A stretch of 64,000 nucleotides of DNA from Trichothecium roseum. Lineage: Eukaryota; Ascomycota; Sordariomycetes; Hypocreales. Shown here in pieces: positions 43,702-55,623 of this stretch. The translations under genes were made by a program, and so were the position numbers. The stretch spans positions 1,922,001 to 1,986,000 of the forward strand of contig CM047948.1 in NCBI GenBank assembly GCA_026184415.1, in the 5' to 3' direction. Under the pieces are notes generated by a model. That model made no database searches. It was given only the letters and a program-made list of their open reading frames with translations, and had not been told where the DNA came from. Each line of letters opens with the position of its first letter. The first letter of the stretch is position 1.

Positions 43702-45726
43702 AATAAACAAGAAGAAAAGAAAAAATGAATGAAAAAGAGGTAAAGAAGATATGTAGGGACGGTACGAAGCACGATTGAAATGGGAAAATAATTCAAATAT
43801 GGCGTGTGTTGCAATTGGCGTTATATACCGGTGTCCTCCTATTTTGATGGTCCACGACTGGATAGGGAGCAGGCTATACTTATTATTCAGCGAAGGAGCT
43901 CTTCGCTTCCTTTAATATGGTTTATTTGGGCGGTTTGGTTGGTTATTTTAATGGTAGTTGTCGATTTCGGCTTCGGAACCCACGAGTTGACGCACAAACT
44001 GTACATAGCAGTTCATCCGCACATATGTTCTTGTGTTATACGAATTATTGGTTCTTTTACTCGCAGATCTTGATGTCCCACGAGTAGTCATGTTGTTTGC
44101 AGGTGTTGCGAGGGTGAGTTGAAAAGTAACGCATTGGAGATATGGCCTCTCGGTAATAAAAAACGTCGGGTGTTTTCCATCAGGGAAGATGAATGAATGC
44201 TTAGGTACTAGTAGGTAATACTAGTAGTAATGGTGGTGGTGGAGGTGGTAGTAGTAGAGTAGTAGTATGGATCCAATGGGCCTGTATAACATGGCAAGGT
44301 AATTCCGCACCCTCCCATGCCGCGGTGGTTGTCATGCTGTCTTCCTTCCCGCCATTGGTCTAGGATTGGCAGTTCTTGCTTTCATCTCCAGATACGTTCT
44401 TGCCTCTCGCCTATTCTTGCTCGTTTAAAAACGACAGGAAGGAACATGTTGGGATGCATGGAAGGAAGCCAAGCGGCGAAGAAGGTGCTAATCTATTTCA
44501 CAGAAAGGAAACTAAAAAGAGTGCAAAGATTGGTAGGTACTTCTTTCCTTTTCATGTTTTGTATAGTGATGAGTGATGTTTCGTATGCCACACATTTAGT
44601 AATTTGGGGAAGGACAATTCAATATTTAGATCCTGTGTTCTCAGGATTTCACAGCAGCATCCATTTTCTTGATCAGTACCTATAGATATCCATCATTTAC
44701 CAAGACATAATCGTGAATGAAAAGCACTGTTCGGTTGAGTCTTGATATCTACTGGGTTATTATTACTTTGATAGCTATCTCCCGGGTAAGTCTTCTCCGA
44801 GTGATGAATCTTTTTTCCCCATCTATTTTCACCAGAAAGTAGCTGCGCATGATAATCGCTTGAAGCTAATGAGTTTCTGTGTTCGACATGAAGCAGTTAA
44901 ATTAAACTCATCGCCGGCTCGTTGTCATAACCCCGACCCCAGGCCAAAGTTTGGAGTAAAAGGCCAATTCGCCCTCTGCCGATGCTGGCCGATTCTCTAG
45001 TACGAACACGCTCGGATAATATTTCGAAGTCGCACACGCACGCACTGTCACAAAAAAACCTATGCAGATAAGCATGGATGTCAGACCGCAGGGTCCCCAA
45101 AAAAGAAAATGTTACTACTACCACGTGGGGCAAAAAAAAAACCGAGGTTGAACCCCTCCGATGAGAGGAGAACCCTGATGAATCATGTTGGGGTCCCGTT
45201 GAACGGGATTGGAAAAATGATGGCTTCTCGGCTGCCCACCACTACACACTCAATCTAGACTGGCATGTCGCTTACGAGAGATAGAAAAACCGACAACGTG
45301 GAAAATGATTGATGATTGGCATTCGGTACTCGGGCGGGACGAAGGAGGTATTTCGACTTGAAAAGTGTACCAATTGAGAGGCGAGAATTCCCTCAATCAC
45401 GCAACTGCCTCTGCCACCCACAAGTCGATCACGCGTCTAATATGGTACTGCACTCCGTACTACGATGTACTACTTACTACCTTGGTAGTAGTAGTATCGT
45501 AGATACTGTTCGGAGTGTGGAAACGGAGTACTCAATGGGCTCGGCGCAACCCGGCGCTACCCTCGGAGTCGATGATTAAACAGTCTTTGGTCCACCACGT
45601 TACTCCATGTCGTTTGCACTCCTTTGCACCGTGGTGGTTTTTCTCTTTCTTACTTTCTGTTGATTCCCCAAACCCCGACTAATTGCTTTTCTACTGCTTC
45701 TTGTTTAAAGCGTGCGTGTCTTCAAA
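43702..45726. other. Intergenic, 2 kb
   Basis: I see no gene. A patch of AGT/GGT repeats lies near 44210-44270, AT-rich DNA at 44500-44830, and TACTCCGTA-type motifs near 45459 and 45521. Confidence 0.55.
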
Positions 45727-46959
45727 ATGCCTTATATTAGCACCTCGAGACCAGCTCTCTCTGAAGTGTTACCACCGCTGATACTCGGAACGGCCACATT
45801 CAACACGCAGTACAACCCAGACCCCTCGCAAATTCCCTACTCCTCTATTGTCCACCGCGCGCTTGCGACTCATGGCATCGCCGCCTTTGATACGTCGCCC
45901 TACTATGGGCCCTCCGAGGTGCTGCTTGGCAATGCTCTCGAGTCTCTTGGTGACGATGTCGCTCCGCGCGACTCGTACATGATCATTACAAAGGCTGGCC
46001 GCATCGGCCCTGACGTCTTTGACTACTCGCCTGCCGGTATTGCCGCCTCAGTCCGCCGCAGCCTGACCCGCCTCCGCACCTCCCACCTCGATCTTGTGTA
46101 TGCCCACGACGCAGAGTTCGTCACACCGGCAGAGACTCTGGACGCTGTGCGGGAGTTGAGGAGGTTGCGGGATGAGGAGGGACTGATCCGTTACGTTGGC
46201 GTAAGCGGTTACCCCGTCGATGTGCTGGCCGACCTGGCCGAGATGATCCTGCGCGAAACGGGTGAACCCCTCGACGCCGTCTTGTCGTACAATCACTTTT
46301 GCGTGCAAAATACCAAGCTCGGCCAGCCCGGGCTTCTGGAGAGATTTCAGGATGCCGGCGTCTGTTGCCTGCTCAACGCTAGCATTCTGGGCATGGGACT
46401 CATTACCACTCGCGGTGTTGATGCCGGGCCCATGGTTAACTGGCATCCTGCTCCGTCAGAGCTGCGGAGCCGCTGCCACAACCTGGCCTCCATCGCTGAG
46501 GCCGAGGGGGAGCACTTGGAGGAGGTGGCGATACGCTGGTCCCTCGGTAATTGGGCCCGACTCGGAGCCCCATTTGGCACCTCTCGATTCGACCGTAAGA
46601 CGCAGGCCGGGTGGCCAGATGACAGTGAGGGAAGTAAGACCAAGATGGGCGTAAGCGTTATGGGGGTATCGACGATTGCTGAGCTGGATGAGACGTACAA
46701 CGTTTGGCGCAGCGTCGTCGACACCAGCGGTGACGAGGCACGCGTACAGAAGCAAGACAAGGTGGTTCGTCTGGTCGAGGGCAGTATGTGGCCGAGTCTG
46801 GGAGAGTGGAAGAACTACTCTTGGCACAGTGGCAAGTCCAAAGAGGAGAGGCTGGCGGCGACGCTGGAGATGGAAACAACCAAGAAGAAGACGACTGCCA
46901 AAGTAGTACCCGCGGGGCTGCAAAAGCTTGAAGCAGTGCCTGCGCTGGTGGATAGGTAG
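45727..46959 (+). CDS. Aldo/keto reductase, D-arabinose/L-galactose dehydrogenase-like
   Basis: Intronless, 410 residues from the ATG at 45727. It is a cytosolic TIM-barrel oxidoreductase using NAD(P). The catalytic tetrad is visible: Asp55 and Tyr60 in FDTSPYYGPSE, Lys89 in IITKAGRIG, and His127 in LVYAHDAEF. The run LSYNHFCVQNTKL...LNASILGMGLIT matches the branch containing yeast Ara2 (NAD-dependent D-arabinose dehydrogenase) and plant L-galactose dehydrogenase. These act in D-erythroascorbate or ascorbate-like synthesis. The C-terminal tail of about 40 residues is Lys/Glu-rich and longer than in most AKRs. Role assigned by family resemblance; the substrate is not proven. Confidence 0.88.
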   Translation: MPYISTSRPALSEVLPPLILGTATFNTQYNPDPSQIPYSSIVHRALATHGIAAFDTSPYYGPSEVLLGNALESLGDDVAPRDSYMIITKAGRIGPDVFDYSPAGIAASVRRSLTRLRTSHLDLVYAHDAEFVTPAETLDAVRELRRLRDEEGLIRYVGVSGYPVDVLADLAEMILRETGEPLDAVLSYNHFCVQNTKLGQPGLLERFQDAGVCCLLNASILGMGLITTRGVDAGPMVNWHPAPSELRSRCHNLASIAEAEGEHLEEVAIRWSLGNWARLGAPFGTSRFDRKTQAGWPDDSEGSKTKMGVSVMGVSTIAELDETYNVWRSVVDTSGDEARVQKQDKVVRLVEGSMWPSLGEWKNYSWHSGKSKEERLAATLEMETTKKKTTAKVVPAGLQKLEAVPALVDR

Positions 46960-47661
46960 GCGGTGGCCGGCTTGGTTTCGGAGGTGACTTGGGAAAGTAG
47001 ATGAGCACGCATCGCATAGAGCGACTGGTATGGAAAACTAATGAATTACGACACACTTGACGATTCACAAATGGCTAAGAAGATGGCATGCTTGTTGGTG
47101 ATGCTGCGAAAATACGCGTCACCAAGATTCCATTAGTATCGCAGCGTATTCCTCGTAAAAGAGCCAAAGGGTGGGTAAGAGTTGTTTAAATTGGACTGGG
47201 GAGAGGAGAGAGCGAGACTGATCGTATCTCGTGTTGGAGCGACAGGCACGGCCTCGTCCTAGCGTTCAGCCCCATCCCCACACGATGGGTTTGATTGGAC
47301 TTTTGGCATGGTAGCCGTGCGATCTACGCAGGGAGCCTGGGTGCGTGGTACGACTGCTTGACTAGCATGATTGCATCGTATGGGTCGGGTATGCTGGTTA
47401 TTCGTACTGTTCGTGTTTCTTGCTGTGGGGATGGCCTCGAGATGTTTGATTTGTTTGCATGGCCTTGATATTAGCATCATGGAAAGGGTCAAGGGGGTAC
47501 TTGATAGCAGCATCGTAGAAAGAGTTAAAGGGGGCACTCCGTACTTGAGATACATAATCTGATGAATATATAAGCAGAGATTCTCCTCCTCCTTTTGGCA
47601 AGATGGACAAACCAAACATGCAAACAGACCAACGCTCAGAGGCATTTATTCTTTAGACACG
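46960..47661. other. Intergenic, 0.7 kb
   Basis: Spacer between two tandem plus-strand genes. It contains one CTCCGTA motif near 47543 and no recognisable gene. Confidence 0.6.
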
Positions 47662-49913
47662 ATGCCGTCGCTCAGATCCCTCGTCCTCCCCGCCCTGGCC
47701 TCGGCCGCCCTGACGTGCCGCCCCGAGGGCCCCGTGCTGCCGAAGCCGCGGCTCACGTCCCTCGACGCCTCGAAGCTCTTGTCCGAGGCGGCGGCGAACC
47801 TGACGGCGACGCTTGACGACGCGCTGTCGGGGGCTATTGTCGCGGGGTGGGACACGCGGAACGTATCTTTTTCGCTGGCGCTCGTGTCGGCGGATCAGCA
47901 TGCTCTTTCTGAAGAAGGAGGTAAGGGAGGGGGTAAAGGGGGAGTGCCGCTGTGGGAGTACCACCACCTCGCCTCGGCCAACGAGAGGGGCACCAGGGAA
48001 GTCGGCAAGGACTCGCGGTACCTCGTCGGGTCGGTGAGCAAGCTCGTCTCGGACCACGTGCTGCTGCGGAGCGGGGTGGACGCGCGGAGGCCGGTGACGG
48101 ACTGGCTGCCGGGGCTGGCGGGCTCGGCGTTTGGGTGGGAGGGGGTTAGCTTGGAGATGCTGGCTTCGCATTTGGCGGGGGCGCCGACGAACTGTACGTC
48201 TGTCATCTTCTTCTTATCTTTTCCTTGTTCTTATTCTTTCTGTGTTCTTCCGGCTCTTCGTGTCCCTGTCCATGTTGTGCCGTTTTGTCTTTCTTTTTTC
48301 TCTCTTTCCCTTCTTCCTTTTTTTGTCTTCTTTTCTTTTGGGATGCTGTAACTGACGTGCTCATAGATGGCTTCTCCGAGTACTACTACCTCAAGGAGGT
48401 GTTCCAGGCGTACGGCCTGCCTCCCATCCCCGACTCGGCGTATCCCCCCTGCGGCGTCATTTCCCTCAACGAAGGCTGTTCCGAGCAAGGTAAATCCCAC
48501 TGCCACCAGCATCACCTTTCCCTCCCCCCCCCTCCCCCCCTCTCTCTCTACACACACACACACACACACCATGAAACAGAAAACTGACGCACACAGACTT
48601 CCTGACCGGCATGCGCGACGCCCACCCCGTCGCCGCACCCAACGAGCGCCCGGCCTACTCCAACGCGGCCTTTGCCGTCATCTTTATGGCCCTGGAGCAG
48701 GCCACGGGCAGGGGCTACGCCGAGCTGCTGCGGGAGGTTCTCGCCGGGCCGCTGGGGATGAACAACACCGTGCCTTCTTCGTCCTCGCCGGGCGATGATG
48801 GTACGGCTGTTATACCGCCTGGGGAGAGTAGCTGGGGTTCTGATTACTCGTACAACGCTCCGTGAGTTTCCCCCCCTTTCCCCACCTACCCAACTCTCTC
48901 ATGCTTTCCATCATCGTATTGGAGTATTTGCCCATGCATCTTTTGAAAGAGAAAGACTCTTGCTGACCGGTGATGGTATGGGCAAACGCAGTGCCGGCGG
49001 CCTCGTGTCCACCCTCTCCGACCTATCCAAGTTCCTCCACGCCATCCTCTCGCGCACCCTCCCCGGCACCTCCCCCTCCGAAACCAGGGCCTGGCTGCAG
49101 CCGCGCTCCTTCGCAGGGAGCTCCTCCTCGCCGCTCTCCGCCGTCGGCGCGCCGTGGGAAATAACCCGCGTCGACGACGGCCGGCTCACCCCGGCGCACC
49201 CGCACCCCGTCACCGTGCACGCCAAGAGCGGCGGCGCCGTGGGGTACAGGAGCCAGGTCTCGCTCGTGGACGAGTACGGCGTCGGGGTGGCGGCGCTGAC
49301 GGCGGGGCCCATGAGCGCGGCGCCGGTGCTGCACGACGCCGTGCTCGCGGCGTTTGTGCCCGTCGTGGACGAGATTTCTAGGGTCGAGGCTGGGGAGCAG
49401 TACGGTAGGACTTTTAGGGGTGGGAATGGTGGAAATGGTGGTGGTAAGGGGAAGAATGGGAATGTTACTATGGAGGCTACGTTTGCGCTGGATGAGGATT
49501 CTATGATTATCCAGAGCATGCATAGGGGAGGCAAGGACATGGTGGCTGCCATGGTGGATATCTGGGCCATGACCATGGGCGACTTCCTGGCTCCCGTGGT
49601 GCGGCCCATCAGGCTGTTCCCCACGGCTCTCGTCGACCACGACGTGGATATCCCGGCGAGCGATGGAAAGATGCCGACGGCGGTGACGAGGGAGACGTGG
49701 CGGCTCTGGCCGACGCTGGACTGGCCCACCGGGTCCGACCTGCCGGGCCTCGGGCTCGAGAAGGACGGCTGCTTCACCTGGACGGTGGGCGACTGGGTGC
49801 ACTACGGGGGCGAGCCCATCGACCGGGTGCTGTTTTACAGGGACGCGGAGACGGGGGACGTCGTTGGGTTCGAGGTGCCGTTTCTACGATCCGGAATCTT
49901 GAGGCCGGAATGA
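47662..49913 (+). CDS. Secreted beta-lactamase-related serine hydrolase
   Basis: Exons are 47662-48193, 48367-48489, 48597-48861 and 48992-49913, giving 613 residues. The N-terminus is a probable signal peptide (ending ASAALTC). The penicillin-binding/class C beta-lactamase fold is shown by SVSK (Ser124 nucleophile, Lys127), the YSN motif in RPAYSNAAF, and KSGG after VTVHA as the third motif. A C-terminal beta-rich domain of about 200 residues follows a Gly/Asn-rich linker, as in the fungal ARB_00930-like group. A Gly/Lys-rich low-complexity insert sits at about residues 85-95. In fungi such proteins are usually esterases or amidases rather than antibiotic-resistance enzymes, and the substrate is unknown. 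It ends 127 nt from the convergent AA8-AA12 gene. Confidence 0.87.
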
Positions 49914-50040
49914 GGCGGGGGAGGGGCAAATAAGGATTAAAATGCTTCTTCAAATTGTATTTATGTATGGATAGATATATATACTTTAACACTTCTTAAT
50001 GGGCAGGCATCATGCAATCACGAGACATTGGGCCCCCGGA

Positions 50041-52227
50041 TCAAGCCGTCTTGGTGAGAATGTACAGCTCGCCCTGGCGCGAGTTGTCGCTGGCGACGAA
50101 GAGGCGGGTAAACTCCAGGTCAAAGGTGAGGCCGCTGGGGCGGAAGCACTTGGAGCTGTCGCAGCCGTCCTGCGGGTCCCAGAGGAGGTCCTGGTAGCCC
50201 TCGCGGCTGTCGGCGGCGGCGACGGGCTCGTAGCCGGCGTCGCCCGAGGTGAAGGGCACGGCGACGACCTTGTACCCGCTCGGGGTGTCGCGGTTCCAGG
50301 ACCCGTGGAGGGAGACGAAGAGGTTGGCGCCGTCGCGGTCGAACTTGGCGTCGATGGGGGCCGAGTGCGACTGGAAGGACAGCCGGGGGCCGACAGACTG
50401 CTCCTCGCACGTGGCGTCGCTGAAGGTGGCGTTGGGGGCCGGGATGAACTGCGAGCCCGTCGCCGGGTTGCCGTCGGGGAACTGCTCGCCTCCCCAAACG
50501 GTGAAGCACGTCGGGTAGCCGTACCACTTCTCGTTGGCCACCGAAGGGTCGCCGAGGTAGTTGAGCTCGTCGGCAGGGTTCTCCTCGTGGATGTCGTGAT
50601 CGACGCCATCGACGGTACGGGCAAACTCGTCCGCGCTGTTTTCAACACCCCAGATCCTGCAAAGAAAAGAGTCAGTTTTTATTTTCCTTTTGTATTATCC
50701 AGCACATCCAGCATGTGACGTGGCAAAAACAAGAACCACGAGTGGGAAGCAGACTTACATGTTGTTGTTGTCGACGGCGAGACCGACCTCGTTGCGAAGA
50801 CCGTAGCCCAGGAACGAGCCGGTAGTGCTGTAGTCGTAACCGTCGGCGGGAACGGCAGTCATGTCAAAGACCTTGACGAGGGCGCGGCCAACGGCCTTGT
50901 CGAGAGAGGGCATGTCCAGGTTGGTGTCGCTGCCGATGCTGACGACCAACAGGTCGGGCGTGCCGGGAGGGACCAGCAGGGTGCGGGTGGAGTGGGAAGA
51001 AGGGAACATGCCGGCGACGACGGTCTCCTGGCCGCTCACAGTCTGGGCGGAAGCGTCGTAGGTATAACGCCAGGCGGTGTCGATGCTGGAGACGAAGAGC
51101 TGGGTGCTGCCGGGGTTGAGGGCGACGCCGTGGGTGAGACGCGGGTTGTCGATGAGGAGCTTGGAAGAGGCGATGCAGCCGTCGTTACCGAAAGTGTGCA
51201 CAGACAGACCCTTGCCAACCTCGACCATGAGGAGATGACCCTCGCTGTCGATGGTGAGACCACGAGGGGTGGTCAGGTCACCGGCCACCTTGACAAACGA
51301 CCAACCCTCGGCGACCTCGAGAGGGAAAATGCTCTCCAGGTTGCAGCTGGTGGGAACGGGGATGGGACCGGTAGGGTCCGGGGGAGGGGCGGCGGTAGTG
51401 GTAGGAGGAGGAACCGTGGTGGTAGGGGCGGGGTCGGTAGGCTCGGGCTCGTTGGGGTTCTCGGGAACCCAGCTGCCAAAGTCTGCAGACTGAGCAGTGC
51501 TCAAGTCGATGGCGGACATGGCGGCGTCGTCGTGCTGGGCAAAGGTCGAGTCCTCATCATCGGGAGCATCGACGGGCTTGCTGGAATAGGCGAAGCCCAT
51601 GGTGTTGGCAGCGCCGGGGTTGAGGGTGTCGGGGTATGAACCAAGGTCTGCCCACTCGGAGCAACCGCGGCAAAAGGCCGTGACGACCCAGTGCGTCTCG
51701 TTGACGTAGGAGCCGTCGAGGATGGTGTGGGCAGCATTCCCGTAGGCGGCAGGAAGGGAGTAAGAGCTACAACATGTCAGTCAGCACCAAGGACCAAGGA
51801 ACCAGTAGGGATACCATACGAGCAAGCTTGAAGGGGGGGGGGGTACTTACACGGCAGCCCTGGAAGAGATGACGACGTTCTCGCCGTTGGGCCAAGCAAC
51901 AGAAAGGGGGTTGTAGGTCATGGACCCTCCCCAAGCAACAGCAGCCCAGCCAATCTCGGTGGGAGCAGTTATCTGAAGCAGGAGATCGAAGCCAGTGTCG
52001 GTCGTCTCAGGGATGGCAACACCGTAGACGATGCCATTGCTGGTGGTGTGGGAGGCATAGCAGCGACCCAGGTCATCGCAGTAGTTGCCATTGGTCTGGG
52101 CATAGGCTGAATGAAATCTGTTAGTTGCTTCTGATTTCTTTTCGCTTTCAAGAGGCGTGCTTTCAACTCTATACTTACCGAAAGGCGCCAGCGCCGAAGC
52201 ACCGAGGGCATAGAGAGACCGACGCAT
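50041..52227 (-). CDS. AA8-AA12 haem/PQQ-dependent pyranose dehydrogenase
   Basis: Secreted two-domain oxidoreductase. Minus-strand exons are 52179-52227, 51851-52106, 50759-51766 and 50041-50656, giving 642 residues. The signal peptide ends AYA. Residues about 20-200 form an AA8 cytochrome b domain like that of cellobiose dehydrogenase. Met79 (GGSMTYNPL) is the likely axial ligand, and His180 (FAQHDDAAM) is the best candidate for the other. A Pro/Thr-rich linker (about 205-241) leads to an AA12 PQQ-dependent six-bladed propeller. This has DLTTPRGLTID, RLTHGVAL, GLRNEVGLAVD and LFVSLHGSWNRDTPSGYKVV, as in soluble sugar dehydrogenases. The mushroom enzyme CcPDH has the order AA8-AA12-CBM1; here the CBM1 is absent. 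It probably oxidises aldoses or ketoses and passes electrons through the haem to LPMOs or Fe(III). Fungi are not known to make PQQ, so the cofactor would come from outside. Confidence 0.9.
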
Positions 52228-53723
52228 CGTGAAGCAATACAGACTTCTGGCTACGACGCAAGGAAGAGGTGTGGTTCAAAGAAACTGAAAGAAGAGGAAA
52301 AAAGAGGAGCAATTAGACGGATGACGGTGAGCGACCAAGCTCGAGATATAGTCCTGGCAAACTCCACCGCTCCAGCACGTCTGATGGTGCAGCTGTGAAT
52401 CATGGCTATTTCCACCCGACGGCATGGCATTACTTGCGCATCTTGACGTTATTTGGATCCGTTAGGACGGGGGGTTCCATTCCCTGGTAGGAATTCGCTA
52501 ACCATCCGTACACACAATAGGTATCCCGTTGAAGCCATGGTGCTTGGTAGCATCGGACTGGCCCCTCCCATCCTCAGTCACCCAGGAAGTTGTTACTAGT
52601 CTGGACAAGGTGAGGTCGGAATTCAAGCTTGTGTTGGTTGCCATGTTAGGCAAGTGATAAAAGACAAGTGGGCAGCACCAAGGCAAGGTACCGTGAGCGC
52701 CGTGAGACTAGGAGTCAAGATCGGCGCATTAATCCAGCCAAGCGAGGTTAGAGGGAGTGTATTAAGCGTGCTTTCAACAGACAAGGTTGCAATTTTGCTT
52801 CGGGGACACTGTGAAACGACAAACCACGGGCTCCGTGATGAGAAAAATGCTCCTCATCATTGGCTCACAGTCTTTCTTGGCTTTTTTTATGCTTATGAAG
52901 CATCAACCCCACGGTTTGCCGATTTCTTGGACTTTGGAAGATGCTTCAAAGTGGTAGTTGGATGCATCTACCTTGGGGATATTCAACCCTGTACAGAGTA
53001 CGAGTACTCCGTACTTTATTCGGCTTCATTTGTCTTGTCATCAGTCTCGACAAGAAACGAAAGGAATAACAAGATCAATGGCTCTGGTTCTGTCATGTTG
53101 TGTGCGTGCGTGTATTTGTTCCTCAGCCACCCGCGCAAACACCGATTCGAAACGACGTTGCCGTGGTCTTGGCCAAGATGCGAGGAAACGTACAACTTCC
53201 TAATGCTATGCCGAAAGGTTGCATTGAGCGGAACGGGAGAGAGAGCTTTAAAACTGAGCTACCGAGTAATCCTGGCTGGTAGATGGATCCTTGGGGTGCG
53301 CATCTCGAACTAGAGGCTATCCAGAAAGTCGACGGAGGGCGGACGCACGCATCAGAATTAGGAAAGTAAAAGAAAACCAAAGAAATGGAGTCGACTTTGT
53401 TGTTCCCATCCCCCCCCCCCCCCCCCCCCCCCTTCTTCTTGCTCTGGTGCTCTGTCATTGTGTGTGGCCTCAAAAGAAGGCTGCACGGCAAACAGATTCA
53501 TGGATCCTCGGATCTTATCGATAACATTACCGACCTATCGTCAGGTGATTGCGCGCGTCATTGGCGTTGCAGTGTCCGTGCCCACTACCCTATGATAGGA
53601 GTTGCTATGGTATGGTAGGTGTTTTCCCCTTCTGCTAAGCTTTGGCGCGTCACCAAAAATATGATCACCAACTGCCTCACAATCAAGTAACCCCCTCCCA
53701 CCCCTCTCCACTCATCCTTTCCA
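52228..53723. other. Divergent intergenic region, AA8-AA12 gene to ARP6
   Basis: I see no gene. It includes the AA8-AA12 promoter side (C/A- and AG-rich near 52260-52320), a TACTCCGTAC motif near 53008, and a 23-nt poly-C run at 53410-53432. A plus-strand open frame at 52654-53313 has no recognisable features and crosses the motif. Confidence 0.55.
53410..53432. repeat. 23-nt poly-C tract
   Basis: Uninterrupted C-run in the intergenic DNA about 290 nt upstream of ARP6, similar to the one in intron 5 of the SBP56-like gene. Confidence 0.9.
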
Positions 53724-55127
53724 ATGGCCGGCGGGCGCAAGGCGAAGCAGCCGCCTCGTCCTACCCGTCCTTCCACGACTCTCGTTCTCGACAATGGCGG
53801 CTCGACCCTAAAAGCAGGCCTCGTGCAGCCCCAGAACCACCCCGACGAACCATTCATCATCCCGAATTGCATCGCCCGAGACCGCTCCAGGAAGATTTAC
53901 GTCGCTGGAAATATTGAAAAATGTCGCGATTTCGGGGAGATGCAATTCAGAAGGCCGGTCGAGAAGGGATTCATCGTCAATTGGGAGGCGCAAAAAGAGA
54001 TTTGGGACCAGCATCTGTTTGATGCCAAATCTCCGTTAAAGTGCGATCCGGCTGACAGCCGTCTTATACTCGCAGAGCCCCCCAACGGCCTGCCTGTTTT
54101 GCAGACCAACTGCGATCAGGTCATATTTGAGGAGTATGGCTTTGCCAGCTACTACAGAGCTATTGGTGAGTTTGGACAGTCAGCCCACGTATACTTTGCC
54201 TTCTAATCAAGCCTTCAAGGCCCCTCCCTGGCTGCCTATCATGATGTGCAAGGCCTCTTCCGCACGCCCAAGGATTTCGCCACGGCTGCGAATGCGCCCG
54301 CCGAAGTCATGCTCGTCGTTGACTCTGGGTTTTCCCACACCACCATCACCCCGCTGGTTCTGGGCCGACCACTCCACAAGGCCATTCGAAGGCTCGATGT
54401 CGGCGGCCGCTTCCTCACCAATTACCTGGCTCGCGTTCTCTCGGGTCGTCACTTTGATATGCGACAAGACTTTCACACCGTCAATGAGATGAAAGAGGCA
54501 GCTTGTTATGTCACTGCGGACTTTGGGGGTGACATGGAGAGGTCCTGGAAAGGAACTCGAGGGGAGAGAAGGGAGGATTTCCTCACGGGCGGTGGTCTTG
54601 CCAAGGATTACATACTCCCCGACTTTCATACTCGCATGAGAGGGGAGCTTCTCGACTATGACCCGGCTCGGCACGTAAAGGCCAAACAGCTCGCTGCCGG
54701 CGCCCACGTCAACGAGGACATCATCACTCTGCGGAACGAACGCTTCGCCATCCCAGACATTATTTTCAACCCCACCGACGTCGGTCTGCGCCAGCCTGGT
54801 GTGGCTGACCTGATACGCCAGTCTCTGGATACGCTCCCCATTGGCCTGTGGCCTGGGCTGCTTGCCAATATTGTCGTTGTCGGTGGCAACGCCCTCTTCG
54901 ACGGATTCGTGCAACGGCTTCAGAAAGAGGTTGTTCAACGTTTCCCGGATGATTGTTCGGTGCGCGTGGCTCGTTCGGTCGACCCCATAACTAGTACGTG
55001 GCACGGGGGAGCCAATCTTGCTAACCACGCCAACATTGAGAAGCTCGTCGTGACGAAGAAGGACTACGAAGAACACGGTGCAGGCTGGGTTGCGAGAAAG
55101 TTTGCTAGAGGGTTGGGTGCCGACTGA
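53724..55127 (+). CDS. arp6: Actin-related protein 6, SWR1 complex subunit
   Basis: Nuclear actin-related protein needed by the SWR1 remodeller to exchange H2A for H2A.Z. Two exons (53724-54165 and 54220-55127) joined over a 54-nt intron give 449 residues. After a basic Pro-rich leader comes the actin-fold phosphate motif TLVLDNGGSTLKAGL. It is followed by NCIARDRSRKIYVA, the MQFRRPVEKGFIVNWEAQKEIWD stretch typical of ARP6, VMLVVDSGFSHTTITPL and VGGRFLTNYL. Then come NIVVVGGNALFDGFVQRL and the closing LVVTKKDYEEHGAGWVARKFARGL. Length and sequence fit ARP6 rather than actin or ARP4. The gene is conserved and housekeeping, a good anchor for synteny. Confidence 0.93.
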
Positions 55128-55623
55128 AAACGTTACTCCCAAAAGAGCATTGCCACACTTACTTGCAACTTACCAAGGTGTAAGCTCCCGCTCGTCGCTG
55201 TTGGCCAGAGTCAAGGATGTCTTCTGGCAGTTATACCACTCGATAACAGGACCAAATATCTTGGGTCGCCGGCTGTACCGGGAAACAGTAGCCGACAAAG
55301 GCAACGCCACAAAAGTTCTAGGGCTACAGTCTTTCTCATCGGTATTTACAAGCAGCTTTGCTAGAGTGAGTAGCGGTGTTTGAATATCGCGAATTAAGCT
55401 AACAGGTCGCGCGGATAGTAATCACTTGAATGCAACATTGGAGTTGTCAAAATCATAGACAGTTGGGAAAGATGCCGGACTGGTGATATTTGGTCCTTGA
55501 GGTGTAGATTCTAAATAAGTCTCTAGCATGAACCAGCATACGTCGACGACTATGATGAGAGTACGATATTCAATTCCACAACTGCACTTTTCCTCCCCTT
55601 TTCCTTGCTTAGCTATGTATGTC
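55128..55623. other. Convergent spacer after ARP6
   Basis: About 500 nt between the ARP6 stop and the hypothetical minus-strand gene. I see no gene in it. Confidence 0.55.
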
